Of a stretch of 50,010 bases of DNA, positions 36,248 through 44,796 are shown piece after piece (the stretch's first letter is position 1; each line of letters opens with the position of its first letter). The notes below the pieces were generated by a model. The model was not told the DNA's origin. It did not search any database and saw only the letters and a list, made by a program, of their open reading frames with translations. The translations under genes and the position numbers were made by a program. The DNA is taken from positions 1 through 50,010 of the forward strand of contig JAAYQM010000054.1 in assembly GCA_012519315.1 (NCBI GenBank), written 5' to 3'. This DNA comes from Clostridiales bacterium (lineage in GTDB: Bacteria; Bacillota; Clostridia; Oscillospirales; CAG-272).

Positions 36248-36276
36248 TTGTGTTTTCGAGTATAATATAGTATAAT
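36248..36276 (+). promoter_or_regulatory. promoter of asnS; main content of the 35989-36407 gap
   Basis: TTGTGT (36248-36253), 17 bases, TATAAT (36271-36276); a second TATAAT is at 36261. The remaining leader contains only an AT-rich TTAAATTGC / GCAATTTAA inverted repeat (36316-36360). No T-box sequence was found, and nothing else in the 419-base gap. Confidence 0.5.
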
Positions 36277-36407
36277 TATAAACTGAATACCCCAATTTTT
36301 GAAATATTTTATTTTTTAAATTGCAAAAAGGCGTAATTTTATCTTATTTTCGCAATTTAACAATAAAAAATCAAAAAATATAAAAAATCTGACAAAAGGA
36401 GGGCAAT

Positions 36408-37802
36408 ATGGCTCATATTCCGATCAGCAGTCTTTTCCGCGACCCCAATACCTATTCCGGGAAAACTGTCGCGGTCGCCGGTTGGGTACGCTCCATTCGC
36501 GCAAGCAATGCCTTCGGCTTTATCGAGCTTTCGGACGGGAGTATTTTCAGCAATCTGCAGGTGGTTCTCGAAGCAGACGTCCTTGACAACTATAAAGAAA
36601 TCGCCCGGCAAAATGTCGGCTGCGGGCTATCAGTCAAGGGAACGGTTATCCTCACTCCCGATGCGCAGCAGCCTCTTGAGCTTCGGGCAAGCAGCGTTGT
36701 AATCGAAGGAAGATCCACGCCCGACTTCCCCCTTCAAAAGAAAAGGCACAGCTTTGAGTTTCTGCGTACCATTGCGCATCTTCGCCCTCGCACCAACACC
36801 TTCAGCGCCGTCTTTCGCGTGCGTTCGGCGGCCTCCTTTGCCATCCACCGTTTCTTTTATGAACGTGGCTTTATATATGTTCACACCCCGATCATCACCT
36901 CAAGCGACTGTGAAGGTGCGGGAGAGATGTTTCGGGTAACCGTCCTTGACATTAACAATCCCCCAAGGCAGGAGGACGGCACGGTCGATTATTCATGTGA
37001 TTTTTTCGGACAGCAGGCAGGGCTTACCGTCTCCGGTCAGCTTAATGCCGAATGCTTCGCAATGGCATATTCCAAGGTCTACACCTTCGGTCCGACCTTT
37101 CGGGCCGAAAAATCCAACACGACACGTCATGCCGCCGAGTTTTGGATGATAGAGCCTGAGATTGCCTTTGCAGATCTTAATGACGATATGCGGCTGGCCG
37201 AAGAAATGATCAAATATATAGTTGACTTTGTGATGAAGGAATGTCCCCGGGATATCGATTTCTTTAACAAATTTGTCGACAAAAACCTCATCACCCGCCT
37301 TGAAAACCTGGTTTCCAGCGACTTTGCCCGAATCACCTACACCGAGGCGATTTACCTCCTTGTCAAAAGCGGTCAATCCTTTGAATATCCGGCAAGATGG
37401 GGAGCCGATCTCCAGACCGAGCATGAACGCTATCTTTCCGAAAAGGTGTTTGAAAGACCGGTCTTTGTCACCGACTATCCCCGGGATATCAAGGCTTTTT
37501 ATATGCGGCTTAACAACGATCAGAAAACCGTTGCCGCCATGGATCTTCTTGTGCCGGGAGTGGGAGAACTTATCGGCGGATCCCAGCGCGAGGAGAGATA
37601 CGACCTGCTGCTCGACAGCATACGCCGGTTAAACCTGTCCCCCGACGATTATAAATGGTATCTTGACCTGCGCAAATACGGAGGGGTCAAGCACGCCGGA
37701 TTTGGTCTCGGGTTCGAGCGTCTTATTATGTATATCACCGGTATGCAGAATATTCGCGATGTTGCGGCCTTCCCAAGAACTTTTGGATCAGCTGAGTATT
37801 AA
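36408..37802 (+). CDS. asnS: asparaginyl-tRNA synthetase
   Basis: Charges tRNA-Asn. The 464 residues have the N-terminal OB anticodon-binding domain ([24 protein letters not shown]) and a class IIb catalytic core: motif 1 region, motif 2 [21 protein letters not shown] and motif 3 [31 protein letters not shown] is diagnostic for AsnRS over AspRS. AAAGGAGGG precedes the ATG. The aminotransferase gene follows by 42 bases. Confidence 0.97.
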   Translation: MAHIPISSLFRDPNTYSGKTVAVAGWVRSIRASNAFGFIELSDGSIFSNLQVVLEADVLDNYKEIARQNVGCGLSVKGTVILTPDAQQPLELRASSVVIEGRSTPDFPLQKKRHSFEFLRTIAHLRPRTNTFSAVFRVRSAASFAIHRFFYERGFIYVHTPIITSSDCEGAGEMFRVTVLDINNPPRQEDGTVDYSCDFFGQQAGLTVSGQLNAECFAMAYSKVYTFGPTFRAEKSNTTRHAAEFWMIEPEIAFADLNDDMRLAEEMIKYIVDFVMKECPRDIDFFNKFVDKNLITRLENLVSSDFARITYTEAIYLLVKSGQSFEYPARWGADLQTEHERYLSEKVFERPVFVTDYPRDIKAFYMRLNNDQKTVAAMDLLVPGVGELIGGSQREERYDLLLDSIRRLNLSPDDYKWYLDLRKYGGVKHAGFGLGFERLIMYITGMQNIRDVAAFPRTFGSAEY

Positions 37803-37844
37803 AAAACAAAATTACGTGTATATTACTAAGGAGAACTATTAATA

Positions 37845-39128
37845 ATGGGTTACAATAAAAAGAGCAATGCCGAGCTTTTAGCATTAAAGGAGGAGCTTGC
37901 CGCCCAATATGCAGCCTATAAGGCGAGCGGAGCAAAGCTTGATCTCTCAAGAGGAAAACCCGAAACGGGTCAATTGGATATATCAAACGAGCTGCTGACT
38001 AACATGACGGGGGACGGGGATTATATATCGACTGACGGGTTTGACTGCCGCAACTACGGCATTTTAGACGGTCTGCCCGAGATGAAAAGGATCTTTTCCG
38101 ATCTTTTGGGCATCCCTGCCGAGAACATCATCATCGGCGGCAACTCCAGCTTGAATTTAATGTACGACTCCATTGCCCGCTTCATGATTTACGGTGTCCT
38201 TGACCAAACACCATGGGCAAAGCTTGACAAGATTCGCTTTCTCTGTCCATCCCCCGGCTATGACCGGCATTTTGCCATACTTGAGTCAATGGGGATTGAA
38301 ATGATCCCGATTACACTTAACAGCGACGGACCGGATATGGATACCGTTGAGCGACTTGTTTCCTCTGACGAGTCGATAAAGGGCATTTTCTGCGTACCGA
38401 AATACAGTAACCCCACCGGCATTACCTACAGCGACGCAACGGTAACCCGCCTCGCCTCCATGTCCACAAAAGCAAAGGACTTTGTTATTATGTGGGACAA
38501 TGCCTACGCCCTGCACGACCTGTACGAGGAGGGGGACGTCCTTCTGGACATTTTATCCGAATCGGCAAGGTTCGGCAACGAAGACAGAGTTCTTTACTTC
38601 ACCTCAACATCGAAAATCACCCTGCCGGGCGCCGGTATTTCCATGCTTGCATCGGGCAAGCGCATGATTGACAAAATAAAACAGCTTATCGGTGTGCAAA
38701 CAATCGGATATGATAAAATTAATCAGCTAAGACATGTTAAATTCCTGAAAGATGCCGACAATGTACGCCAAATCATGAAAATGCATGCCGCAATCCTGCG
38801 TCCCAAATTCAATTTTGCCCTCAAATCTCTTAAGGAGCAGCTCGACGGGCTCGGCATTGCGGAATGGAGCTATCCCCGGGGCGGCTATTTTATAAGCCTT
38901 GACACCATGGACGGCTGCGCTACCCTTGTTTGGAACCTGGCAAAAGAGGCGGGTGTGACCCTGACTAACGTCGGCGCCACCTTCCCCTACGGCAAGGATC
39001 CCCGGGATCGCAACCTTCGTCTTGCGCCTACTTACCCGTCCTGCGAGGAGCTAAAGCTCATTATGGATATTCTCTGCTGCTGCATCAAGCTTGCATCTGT
39101 GGAAAAACTGCTTGCCAAACAACGTTAA
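37845..39128 (+). CDS. aspartate-type PLP aminotransferase (subgroup Ic)
   Basis: A 427-residue fold-type I aminotransferase of the Asp_aminotransf family first defined for the Corynebacterium aspartate aminotransferase. It binds pyridoxal phosphate with Lys257 in TSTSKITLPGAG and has WDNAYALHDL (Asp218 at the PLP ring nitrogen). Probably interconverts aspartate and oxaloacetate. GGAG precedes the ATG. Just downstream of asnS, so both consume aspartate/asparagine; co-transcription is likely. Confidence 0.92.
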   Translation: MGYNKKSNAELLALKEELAAQYAAYKASGAKLDLSRGKPETGQLDISNELLTNMTGDGDYISTDGFDCRNYGILDGLPEMKRIFSDLLGIPAENIIIGGNSSLNLMYDSIARFMIYGVLDQTPWAKLDKIRFLCPSPGYDRHFAILESMGIEMIPITLNSDGPDMDTVERLVSSDESIKGIFCVPKYSNPTGITYSDATVTRLASMSTKAKDFVIMWDNAYALHDLYEEGDVLLDILSESARFGNEDRVLYFTSTSKITLPGAGISMLASGKRMIDKIKQLIGVQTIGYDKINQLRHVKFLKDADNVRQIMKMHAAILRPKFNFALKSLKEQLDGLGIAEWSYPRGGYFISLDTMDGCATLVWNLAKEAGVTLTNVGATFPYGKDPRDRNLRLAPTYPSCEELKLIMDILCCCIKLASVEKLLAKQR

Positions 39129-39245
39129 TCAATTCCGGCTGTTATCAGTCTTTAGGTAAATTCATTTCAATTTCAGCCCGGCAGCACACACCTCCCAAAA
39201 ATCGGTTGTTTAATTTATCGAAATAATTCGAGAAAGGTTTTGCTT

Positions 39246-39668
39246 ATGAAAAATAGCACCTTACCAAAAGCGGCTGCCATCGGTCTTGTGGTTGCAGTTA
39301 TACATTTTATTCTGTTTTTTATCGGGGTTCGTTTTGTCCTCCAAAATGATATCGACTGGAAGCACATCCTCTCTAATGCCGTACTGTCCCTTATCATTGG
39401 CGCCATTTCCTTCGCCCTCTATTTGCCGCGAATAAAATTCGGCTTTTATATCTTTATCGCCGGAATTGCGGTATCATTTGCCTTCATGTTTTCAATTTTC
39501 AGCGAAAGAGCAGACGGTTGGGCAGACCTTGCCGGACTTATGACCTACTTTTTGATAGACCTTATTGCCCTCATTTGCGCCGTGGCAACTCTAATCATTG
39601 TTTTTATTGTAAAAAAATTGAGAATGAAAAATGATTTCCCCACAGATGAGAGTGCAACCAAGCAATAA
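39246..39668 (+). CDS. hypothetical four-helix membrane protein
   Basis: A 140-residue protein with hydrophobic segments near residues 10-30, 42-60, 65-85 and 95-120, and a charged tail. It matches no family I recognise. The start ATG follows AAAGG at nine bases; a TTG six bases earlier also lies in frame. It ends at the convergent terminator 39710-39755. Confidence 0.7.
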   Translation: MKNSTLPKAAAIGLVVAVIHFILFFIGVRFVLQNDIDWKHILSNAVLSLIIGAISFALYLPRIKFGFYIFIAGIAVSFAFMFSIFSERADGWADLAGLMTYFLIDLIALICAVATLIIVFIVKKLRMKNDFPTDESATKQ

Positions 39669-39709
39669 TCCTGCCAATACCTTAGAATAAAGCCGATCAT
39701 AATAGTAAT

Positions 39710-39755
39710 AAAAAAGCCTTGTCTGTGACCCCGGGGTCACAGACAAGGCTTTTTT
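39710..39755. terminator. 46-base perfect palindrome, bidirectional terminator
   Basis: 39710-39732 is the exact reverse complement of 39733-39755, centre CCCCGGGG, with AAAAAA at one end and TTTTTT at the other. It separates a plus gene and the convergent rsmA. Confidence 0.9.
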
Positions 39756-39766
39756 GCTAAAAATCT

Positions 39767-40648
39767 CTATTTGACAGAGTTTTTCGCAAGATAGAGCGCG
39801 TTGGAAAGGGCGGCAAAATCACCGCTTGACAGCCGCTCGCCCCGAACATCGGGGCGATGACCAAGGGTGGTTATAATCTCACCTATCGCCGCTTTTGTGA
39901 GCATCGGAAACAGATGTGAAATAGCATTTGACAGTGTTTTCCGCCGCTGTCCGAAGGCCGATTTTATTATCTCAAAGAAAAGGGAGGCATCCTTCAGCTC
40001 AAAAGGAGGAGCTTTGAAGCATTCAATGCGAATAACTGTGGAGCCCACCTTTGGAGCAGGCATAAAATTGCCGGCAGAGACTGCAAAAAGGCGTTTCGCC
40101 GTTCCGTAATAATTCAGCACGGCGGTAATAGCCCCATATTCGGGAGAGCCGGCGGAGGCACAAAGGCGGTCGGCTACCTCGGTCTGTATCATAACGGTTA
40201 TATAGTCAAAGGGAATCCCGCTTTCAAGCAATTTCATCAAAATCGGGGTGGTGATATAATATGGAAGATTTGCGCAAACCGAAACCGGTGAAGCTCCGGT
40301 CTCCTTTTCAAGCAAAAGCTTAAGATCGGTTTTCATCACATCCTCATTAACAAGGATAACATTATCGCAATCAGCAAGGGTTTTTTTAAGAACCGGAATA
40401 AGCCCCTTGTCAATTTCAAGGGCGACAACCTTTTTATATCTCGATGCCAGCTCCCTTGTAAGCGAACCTATTCCCGGACCTATCTCCAAAATCACGCTTT
40501 CTCGCTCATCGCAGCAGGACTCCGCAATACGTGCCGGAATCGCAGGATTGATCAAAAAATTCTGCCCGTAATCCTTGCGAAAGGCGATCTGATATTCCTC
40601 CATTAACTGCCTGATAGTGCGAGGGCTGCACAAGTCCATAAGTATCAT
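39767..40648 (-). CDS. rsmA: 16S rRNA (adenine-1518/1519 N6)-dimethyltransferase
   Basis: Dimethylates two adjacent adenines in the 3' hairpin of 16S rRNA. The 293 residues show KDYGQNFL, the SAM loop VILEIGPGIGSLT, and the catalytic NLPYYITTPIL. Length is normal. The ATG at 40648 follows AAGGGGG closely; ATG at 40639 is the alternative. The -35 of its promoter overlaps that of the tRNA-Thr promoter. Confidence 0.96.
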   Translation of the reverse strand: MILMDLCSPRTIRQLMEEYQIAFRKDYGQNFLINPAIPARIAESCCDERESVILEIGPGIGSLTRELASRYKKVVALEIDKGLIPVLKKTLADCDNVILVNEDVMKTDLKLLLEKETGASPVSVCANLPYYITTPILMKLLESGIPFDYITVMIQTEVADRLCASAGSPEYGAITAVLNYYGTAKRLFAVSAGNFMPAPKVGSTVIRIECFKAPPFELKDASLFFEIIKSAFGQRRKTLSNAISHLFPMLTKAAIGEIITTLGHRPDVRGERLSSGDFAALSNALYLAKNSVK

Positions 40649-40671
40649 TTCCCCCTTGACAAATTTAGTCC

Positions 40672-40699
40672 ATCATAGTATAATAACCAGTGTTGACAA
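40672..40699 (-). promoter_or_regulatory. promoter of rsmA
   Basis: On the minus strand TTGTCA (40694-40699), 16 bases, TATGAT (40672-40677). The same bases TTGACA at 40693-40698 read on the plus strand start the tRNA promoter. Confidence 0.6.
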
Positions 40700-40719
40700 C
40701 TTTTATAAGTTGCTATAAT
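40693..40719 (+). promoter_or_regulatory. promoter of tRNA-Thr
   Basis: TTGACA (40693-40698) and TATAAT (40714-40719) at a short 15-base spacing; TAATAG at 40716 gives 17. It is 60 bases before the tRNA. Confidence 0.5.
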
Positions 40720-40778
40720 AGCTTATTATAGCATATGCTCACCCCTTTGACAAGGAAAACAGATTATTACAGAATTAC

Positions 40779-40854
40779 GCTGGAGTAGCTCAGTTGGTAG
40801 AGCAGCTGATTCGTAATCAGCAGGTCGCGTGTTCGAGTCACGTCTTCAGCTCCA
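40779..40854 (+). tRNA. tRNA-Thr (CGT)
   Basis: A 76-base cloverleaf begins GCTGGAGTAGCTC, with anticodon CGT in GATTCGTAATC, a T-arm GTTCGAGTC and encoded CCA. It reads ACG. Confidence 0.97.
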
Positions 40855-40947
40855 AACACCCCGCCTTATTTGTACCGATTGTAAGCTGCACAATAAAAGA
40901 CAGCACAAACAATCACCTCTGCAGATAGTATTCAAGTTTCACACCGA

Positions 40948-40986
40948 CTGACCTCGTTTTTCAAACGGGGTCAGCTTTGTTTTCGA
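40948..40986 (+). terminator. terminator after tRNA-Thr
   Basis: CTGACCTCGTTT pairs with AAACGGGGTCAG around TTC (40948-40974), followed by CTTTGTTTTC. Confidence 0.6.
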
Positions 40987-41074
40987 CACCATATCATCAT
41001 ATTTTTACTTGATTTTCGACATTTGTCGTGATACAATTTAAATAAACTCCTCCATTTTTGAAAGGTGTATTAGT

Positions 41075-42919
41075 ATGAGTGGAATCATAGGTTTTACCGG
41101 ACAAATCGATCACAGAGAAACAATTCTTCGCAAAATGGCCGACCGAATCGTTCACCGCGGGCCTGACGAATACGGCTTTCACATCTGGGGAGAATCCGAC
41201 TCAGATTCAATCGCCCTCGGAGTCAGGATTCACAATGTTTCCTCCTCTCTCTCTGCTGACAACGGACCGGTATATAGCAATGACGGCTCTCTGGTTATTG
41301 TCCTTGACGGTAGAATCTATAATCTTAACGAACTGAAAGACGAACTTGCCTCCCGCAATCACAGCTTTATAACCGGCAGCGATGCCGAGATTATCCTTCA
41401 TGGCTATGAGGAATATGGCAAGGCTATCGCCGGTCGGCTGCGGGGTATGTTCGCCTTTGTGATATGGGACAAGCGCAACAATACTCTCTTCGGCGCACGG
41501 GATCACTTTGGCATGAAGCACTTATATTATACCGTTACCGATAGGGGAAATTTACTTTTCGGATCTGAGATCAAGAGCTTTCTCGAACACCCCGAATTCA
41601 AAAAGCAGGTAAACGAAAACGCATTGAGACCCTACCTTACCCTTCAATATTCGGCAACCGAAGAAACCTTTTTCAAAGGAACATATAAGCTGCCGCCGGC
41701 GCACACCTTCACCTTCCATAATGGAAAACTATACAAGGAACGCTACTGGGACATTGATTTTTCAACCAAAACCACCCTCTCCTATGATGAGTGCGTAGAG
41801 AGACTTGAGGAGCTGGTTCGTGAATCTGTCAAATCCCATGGGCAAAGCGGTTCTACCGTTGCTTCTTTTTTATCGGGGGGAGTCGATTCCAGTTATATTA
41901 CAGCGATACTGAAGCCGCAAGACACTTTTTCGGTAGGTTTTGATGAGGAGCGTTTTGACGAAACGAACGAGGCTAAGGCCTTATCCGAGCATCTGGGAAT
42001 AAGCCACCATATCAGGCATCTCACCGCTGAGCAATGCTTCAGCGCCTTCCCGAAAATTCAGTATCATATGGATGAGCCGCAGTCAAATCCTTCCTCCGTT
42101 CCGCTGTATTTTTTGGCGCAGCTTGCCTCGGAGCAGGTTTCTGTCGTTTTATCCGGCGAAGGCGCGGACGAAATATTCGGCGGCTACGCATGGTATGACG
42201 AGTCCCCTTTAATGCGCAAATACAAGAGATTACCCGGCTCTTTGCGCCGGGTTGCCGCCTCTGTTGCCGAAGCTCTCCCGTATTTTAAGGGTAGAGAGCT
42301 GATAATTCGCAGCAGCGGCGTGCCTGAGAATTATTTTGTCGGACAGGCCTATATCTTTTCGGATAAGGAAGTCCTTCGCATTCTGAAGCCTAAATATCAA
42401 AAGGGGCTTTCGGTAAAGGAGCTTACCGCTCCGATTTATGCAAGGGCACAGGGACTTTGCGAGCTTGAAAAAAAGCAATATTTAGATATCCACCTGTGGG
42501 TTCCCGGCGACATTCTTCTAAAGGCGGACAAAATGTGCATGGCTCACTCTCTCGAGGTTCGGGCACCCTATTTGGACCGACTCATTTTTGAAGCGGGGGC
42601 AACCCTTCCCCCCGCTTACAAGCTGGACGGAACCTACACAAAAGCCATTCTCCGCACAGCGGCTAATAAAACTCTGCCCGACGCATGGGCAACCCGACCG
42701 AAAAAGGGATTCCCCGTCCCTATCCGCAAGTGGCTTGCCGAGGACAAATTCTACAGTATCGTAAAAACTGCCTTTGAATCGGATGTGGCAGACGAATATT
42801 TTGACCGGGCTGCCTTGATAAAGCTGCTTGATGACCATAAGAGCGGAAGGGCAAACAATGCACGCAAAATATGGACGCTCTATACCTTTCTCGTGTGGCA
42901 TATGCAATTTTTCAGCTAA
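41075..42919 (+). CDS. asparagine synthase-like protein with inactivated glutaminase domain
   Basis: A 614-residue AsnB homologue. The C-terminal synthetase domain is intact, with the pyrophosphate loop SGGVDSS (267-273) and the adenylate-forming region. The N-terminal class II glutamine amidotransferase domain is altered at its key points: the catalytic Cys2 is Ser (ATG AGT), and the glutamine-binding NGE is DGR (78-80); Arg51 and Asp103 are kept. It should not hydrolyse glutamine, so it would use free ammonia or do a different amidation or condensation, as beta-lactam synthetase does. GAAAGGTG precedes the ATG, so the start is firm. The ATP-grasp gene follows by 130 bases; Lactococcus AsnH amidates D-Asp in peptidoglycan, which would suit this pair. 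Confidence 0.9.
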   Translation: MSGIIGFTGQIDHRETILRKMADRIVHRGPDEYGFHIWGESDSDSIALGVRIHNVSSSLSADNGPVYSNDGSLVIVLDGRIYNLNELKDELASRNHSFITGSDAEIILHGYEEYGKAIAGRLRGMFAFVIWDKRNNTLFGARDHFGMKHLYYTVTDRGNLLFGSEIKSFLEHPEFKKQVNENALRPYLTLQYSATEETFFKGTYKLPPAHTFTFHNGKLYKERYWDIDFSTKTTLSYDECVERLEELVRESVKSHGQSGSTVASFLSGGVDSSYITAILKPQDTFSVGFDEERFDETNEAKALSEHLGISHHIRHLTAEQCFSAFPKIQYHMDEPQSNPSSVPLYFLAQLASEQVSVVLSGEGADEIFGGYAWYDESPLMRKYKRLPGSLRRVAASVAEALPYFKGRELIIRSSGVPENYFVGQAYIFSDKEVLRILKPKYQKGLSVKELTAPIYARAQGLCELEKKQYLDIHLWVPGDILLKADKMCMAHSLEVRAPYLDRLIFEAGATLPPAYKLDGTYTKAILRTAANKTLPDAWATRPKKGFPVPIRKWLAEDKFYSIVKTAFESDVADEYFDRAALIKLLDDHKSGRANNARKIWTLYTFLVWHMQFFS

Positions 42920-43049
42920 ATCGACAGGCTCTCATAAAAAGCGCCGCACAAAAGCTATAGCCTTCCACCCCTTGCGCTGCCACATATCCAAATCTTCAAA
43001 TCTTCATTACAGAAAAACAGCAAAAACATCAAAAGGACAATAAATCCCA

Positions 43050-44282
43050 ATGAATGAAAACATTATCCCTGTACTTATCGGCGCCGACCTGAATTGCTAC
43101 AACATTGCGCGCGCCTTTCATGAAAGGTACGGCGTTAAATCTTATGCTTTTGGTCGGTACATACTTTCGGCAATCAAATTTTCAAAAATTATAAAATTCA
43201 CCGCCAACCCAAACATCGATGATGAAAAGGTTATGATAGAGGTTCTCCTTGATTTTGCCGCCGCCCATAAAGGCCGCAAACTGATTCTGTTCGGCTGCAC
43301 CGACTATTACGCAACGGCTATTGCCCGATGCCGGGATCAGCTTACCGACTACATCATTCCTTATCCCGACGCAACTCTTCAGCCCATGATGCTGGGAAAA
43401 TCCGAATTTTACAATCTTTGCGACAAATACGGCATTCCCTATCCGGCAACCGTTATATTGCATGAGGCGGTTGACGAGGGGGCTCTGTCCGAAGAAGCTC
43501 TTGGATTTCCCTATCCTATCATTATCAAGCCCTCGTCAAGCATTGAATATTGGAAATACACCTTTGACGGAATGAAAAAGATATACAGCGCAAAGAATCC
43601 GGCAGAAGCCGTGCAAATTATAAATAGAATCTATAAGCACGGCTACTCCGAACCGATGATATTACAGGAGATGATCACCGGCGGCGATTCCTATATGCGG
43701 GTATTAACCACTTTTTCCGACCAAAGGGGAAAGGTGCGCGCCGTCTGCCTCGGTCATACCTTGCTTGAGGAGCACACCCCAAAGGGGCTTGGCAATCATT
43801 CTGCGATTATCACCGAATCCGCATCAGAGTTTCCTCTCACCGATAAAATCATTAAGATGCTTGAGGATCTCGGCTATACCGGTTATGCAAACTTTGATAT
43901 TAAGCTTAATGCCGGCTCGACCGACGACTACCGCGTATTTGAGATAAATATGCGGCAGGGGCGAAGCAACTACTATCTTACCGCGGCCGGACTAAATGTT
44001 GCCGCTCTCGCCACCGAAATCTATGACGACGAGGGGGAGGATATCCACATATGTGACAGGGAAATCTTCTGGCATCACGTGCCAAAATCGATAGTCTATA
44101 AATACACCGAGGACAGTGAGCTTATCCGCAAGGCTCGCACCCTTGCCAAAAGCAAGAGCAGCCGTTCCTCCCTATGGTATCGATATGATTTTCAACTCAA
44201 TCCGTTGCGGTTTTTATGTGTTATTGAGCATTTAAGACGCCAGCATAAGAAATACAAAACCTATTATCCTAAAAAAAGCTAG
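43050..44282 (+). CDS. ATP-grasp carboxylate-amine ligase, D-aspartate ligase-like
   Basis: A 410-residue ATP-grasp enzyme that resembles the D-aspartate ligases (AslFm type), which add D-Asp to the lysine side chain of the peptidoglycan stem. Features are the start VPVLIGADLNCYNIARAFHE, the ATP-grasp lysine in YPIIIKPSSSIEYW, MILQEMITGGDS, and the magnesium site NFDIKLN..VFEINMRQGRSNYY. No signal or membrane helix, as expected for a cytoplasmic enzyme acting on precursors. Upstream is the amidation-defective asparagine synthase-like gene. The substrate is inferred from family, and other carboxylate-amine ligations are possible. Confidence 0.85.
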   Translation: MNENIIPVLIGADLNCYNIARAFHERYGVKSYAFGRYILSAIKFSKIIKFTANPNIDDEKVMIEVLLDFAAAHKGRKLILFGCTDYYATAIARCRDQLTDYIIPYPDATLQPMMLGKSEFYNLCDKYGIPYPATVILHEAVDEGALSEEALGFPYPIIIKPSSSIEYWKYTFDGMKKIYSAKNPAEAVQIINRIYKHGYSEPMILQEMITGGDSYMRVLTTFSDQRGKVRAVCLGHTLLEEHTPKGLGNHSAIITESASEFPLTDKIIKMLEDLGYTGYANFDIKLNAGSTDDYRVFEINMRQGRSNYYLTAAGLNVAALATEIYDDEGEDIHICDREIFWHHVPKSIVYKYTEDSELIRKARTLAKSKSSRSSLWYRYDFQLNPLRFLCVIEHLRRQHKKYKTYYPKKS

Positions 44283-44288
44283 AAAAAA

Positions 44289-44330
44289 CCAACGTTCTCA
44301 AGGACTGAGTTTGGTCCTTGAGAACGCTGG
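44289..44330. terminator. hairpin after the ATP-grasp gene
   Basis: A 13-base perfect stem, 44293-44305 with 44314-44326, extended by CCA / TGG. The left side has AAAAAA, so it suits the minus strand gene better than the plus strand, which lacks a T-run. Confidence 0.6.
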
Positions 44331-44354
44331 CTTAATATTCAAGGAATAATGCTT

Positions 44355-44687
44355 TTACAAACCGGTTTTTTCACCTAAATCAGAGGGCTGCTCTTCCTCC
44401 TTCTTTTCCGATTCCGGTATGTCCGGCAAATCGGACACAGCAATTTTCTGGACTTTGACCTCTTTCGACACCTTTTGGAAGATGCCGAAAACACCCAGCC
44501 CGGCAAAAAGAAGTCCCATCAGAATATTTTGAATAAAGGACGCAACATATTCGCTGTTTTCCTTAAAACTCAGATAAATCAAGAAAGGAATGTCGATCAG
44601 CTCAGCCCCGTATCCTTCACCGCCGAGAATAAGAATATACAATATTTGCTCTCGCTTTTTGTATAAAAAGCAATGTTTTGTCTGCAC
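44355..44687 (-). CDS. hypothetical protein with one or two membrane segments
   Basis: A 110-residue frame with a possible weak helix at about 15-25 and a clear transmembrane segment near 50-70 (SFIQNILMGLLFAGLGVFGIF), then a charged cytoplasmic tail. The start is a GTG after two stops with AAGGA about 12 bases upstream. The first 20 residues look poorly protein-like, so the true N-terminus may have been lost or shifted. No family recognised. Confidence 0.5.
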   Translation of the reverse strand: MQTKHCFLYKKREQILYILILGGEGYGAELIDIPFLIYLSFKENSEYVASFIQNILMGLLFAGLGVFGIFQKVSKEVKVQKIAVSDLPDIPESEKKEEEQPSDLGEKTGL

Positions 44688-44739
44688 CCCCGCTTATTAT
44701 CCTTGCCATACTCCCACCCCGAAGCATATTAAAGCCGTA

Positions 44740-44779
44740 AAACACAGCCATGAGGTATACTTTTCTCATGGCTGTGTTT
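44740..44779. terminator. terminator of the GntR-ABC operon
   Basis: AAACACAGCCATGAG and CTCATGGCTGTGTTT (44740-44754 and 44765-44779) form a 15-base perfect stem; on the minus strand it continues with TTTTA. Confidence 0.8.
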
Positions 44780-44796
44780 GTTTGATTCAAGGATTA

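Noticed and set aside
36248-36407. T-box riboswitch before asnS
   Set aside because: No AGGGTGGNACCGCG element or specifier stem is present; only an AT-rich inverted repeat.
41075-41083. Cys2Ser of the asparagine synthase as a sequencing error
   Set aside because: The independent change of NGE to DGR at residues 78-80 supports real loss of glutaminase function.
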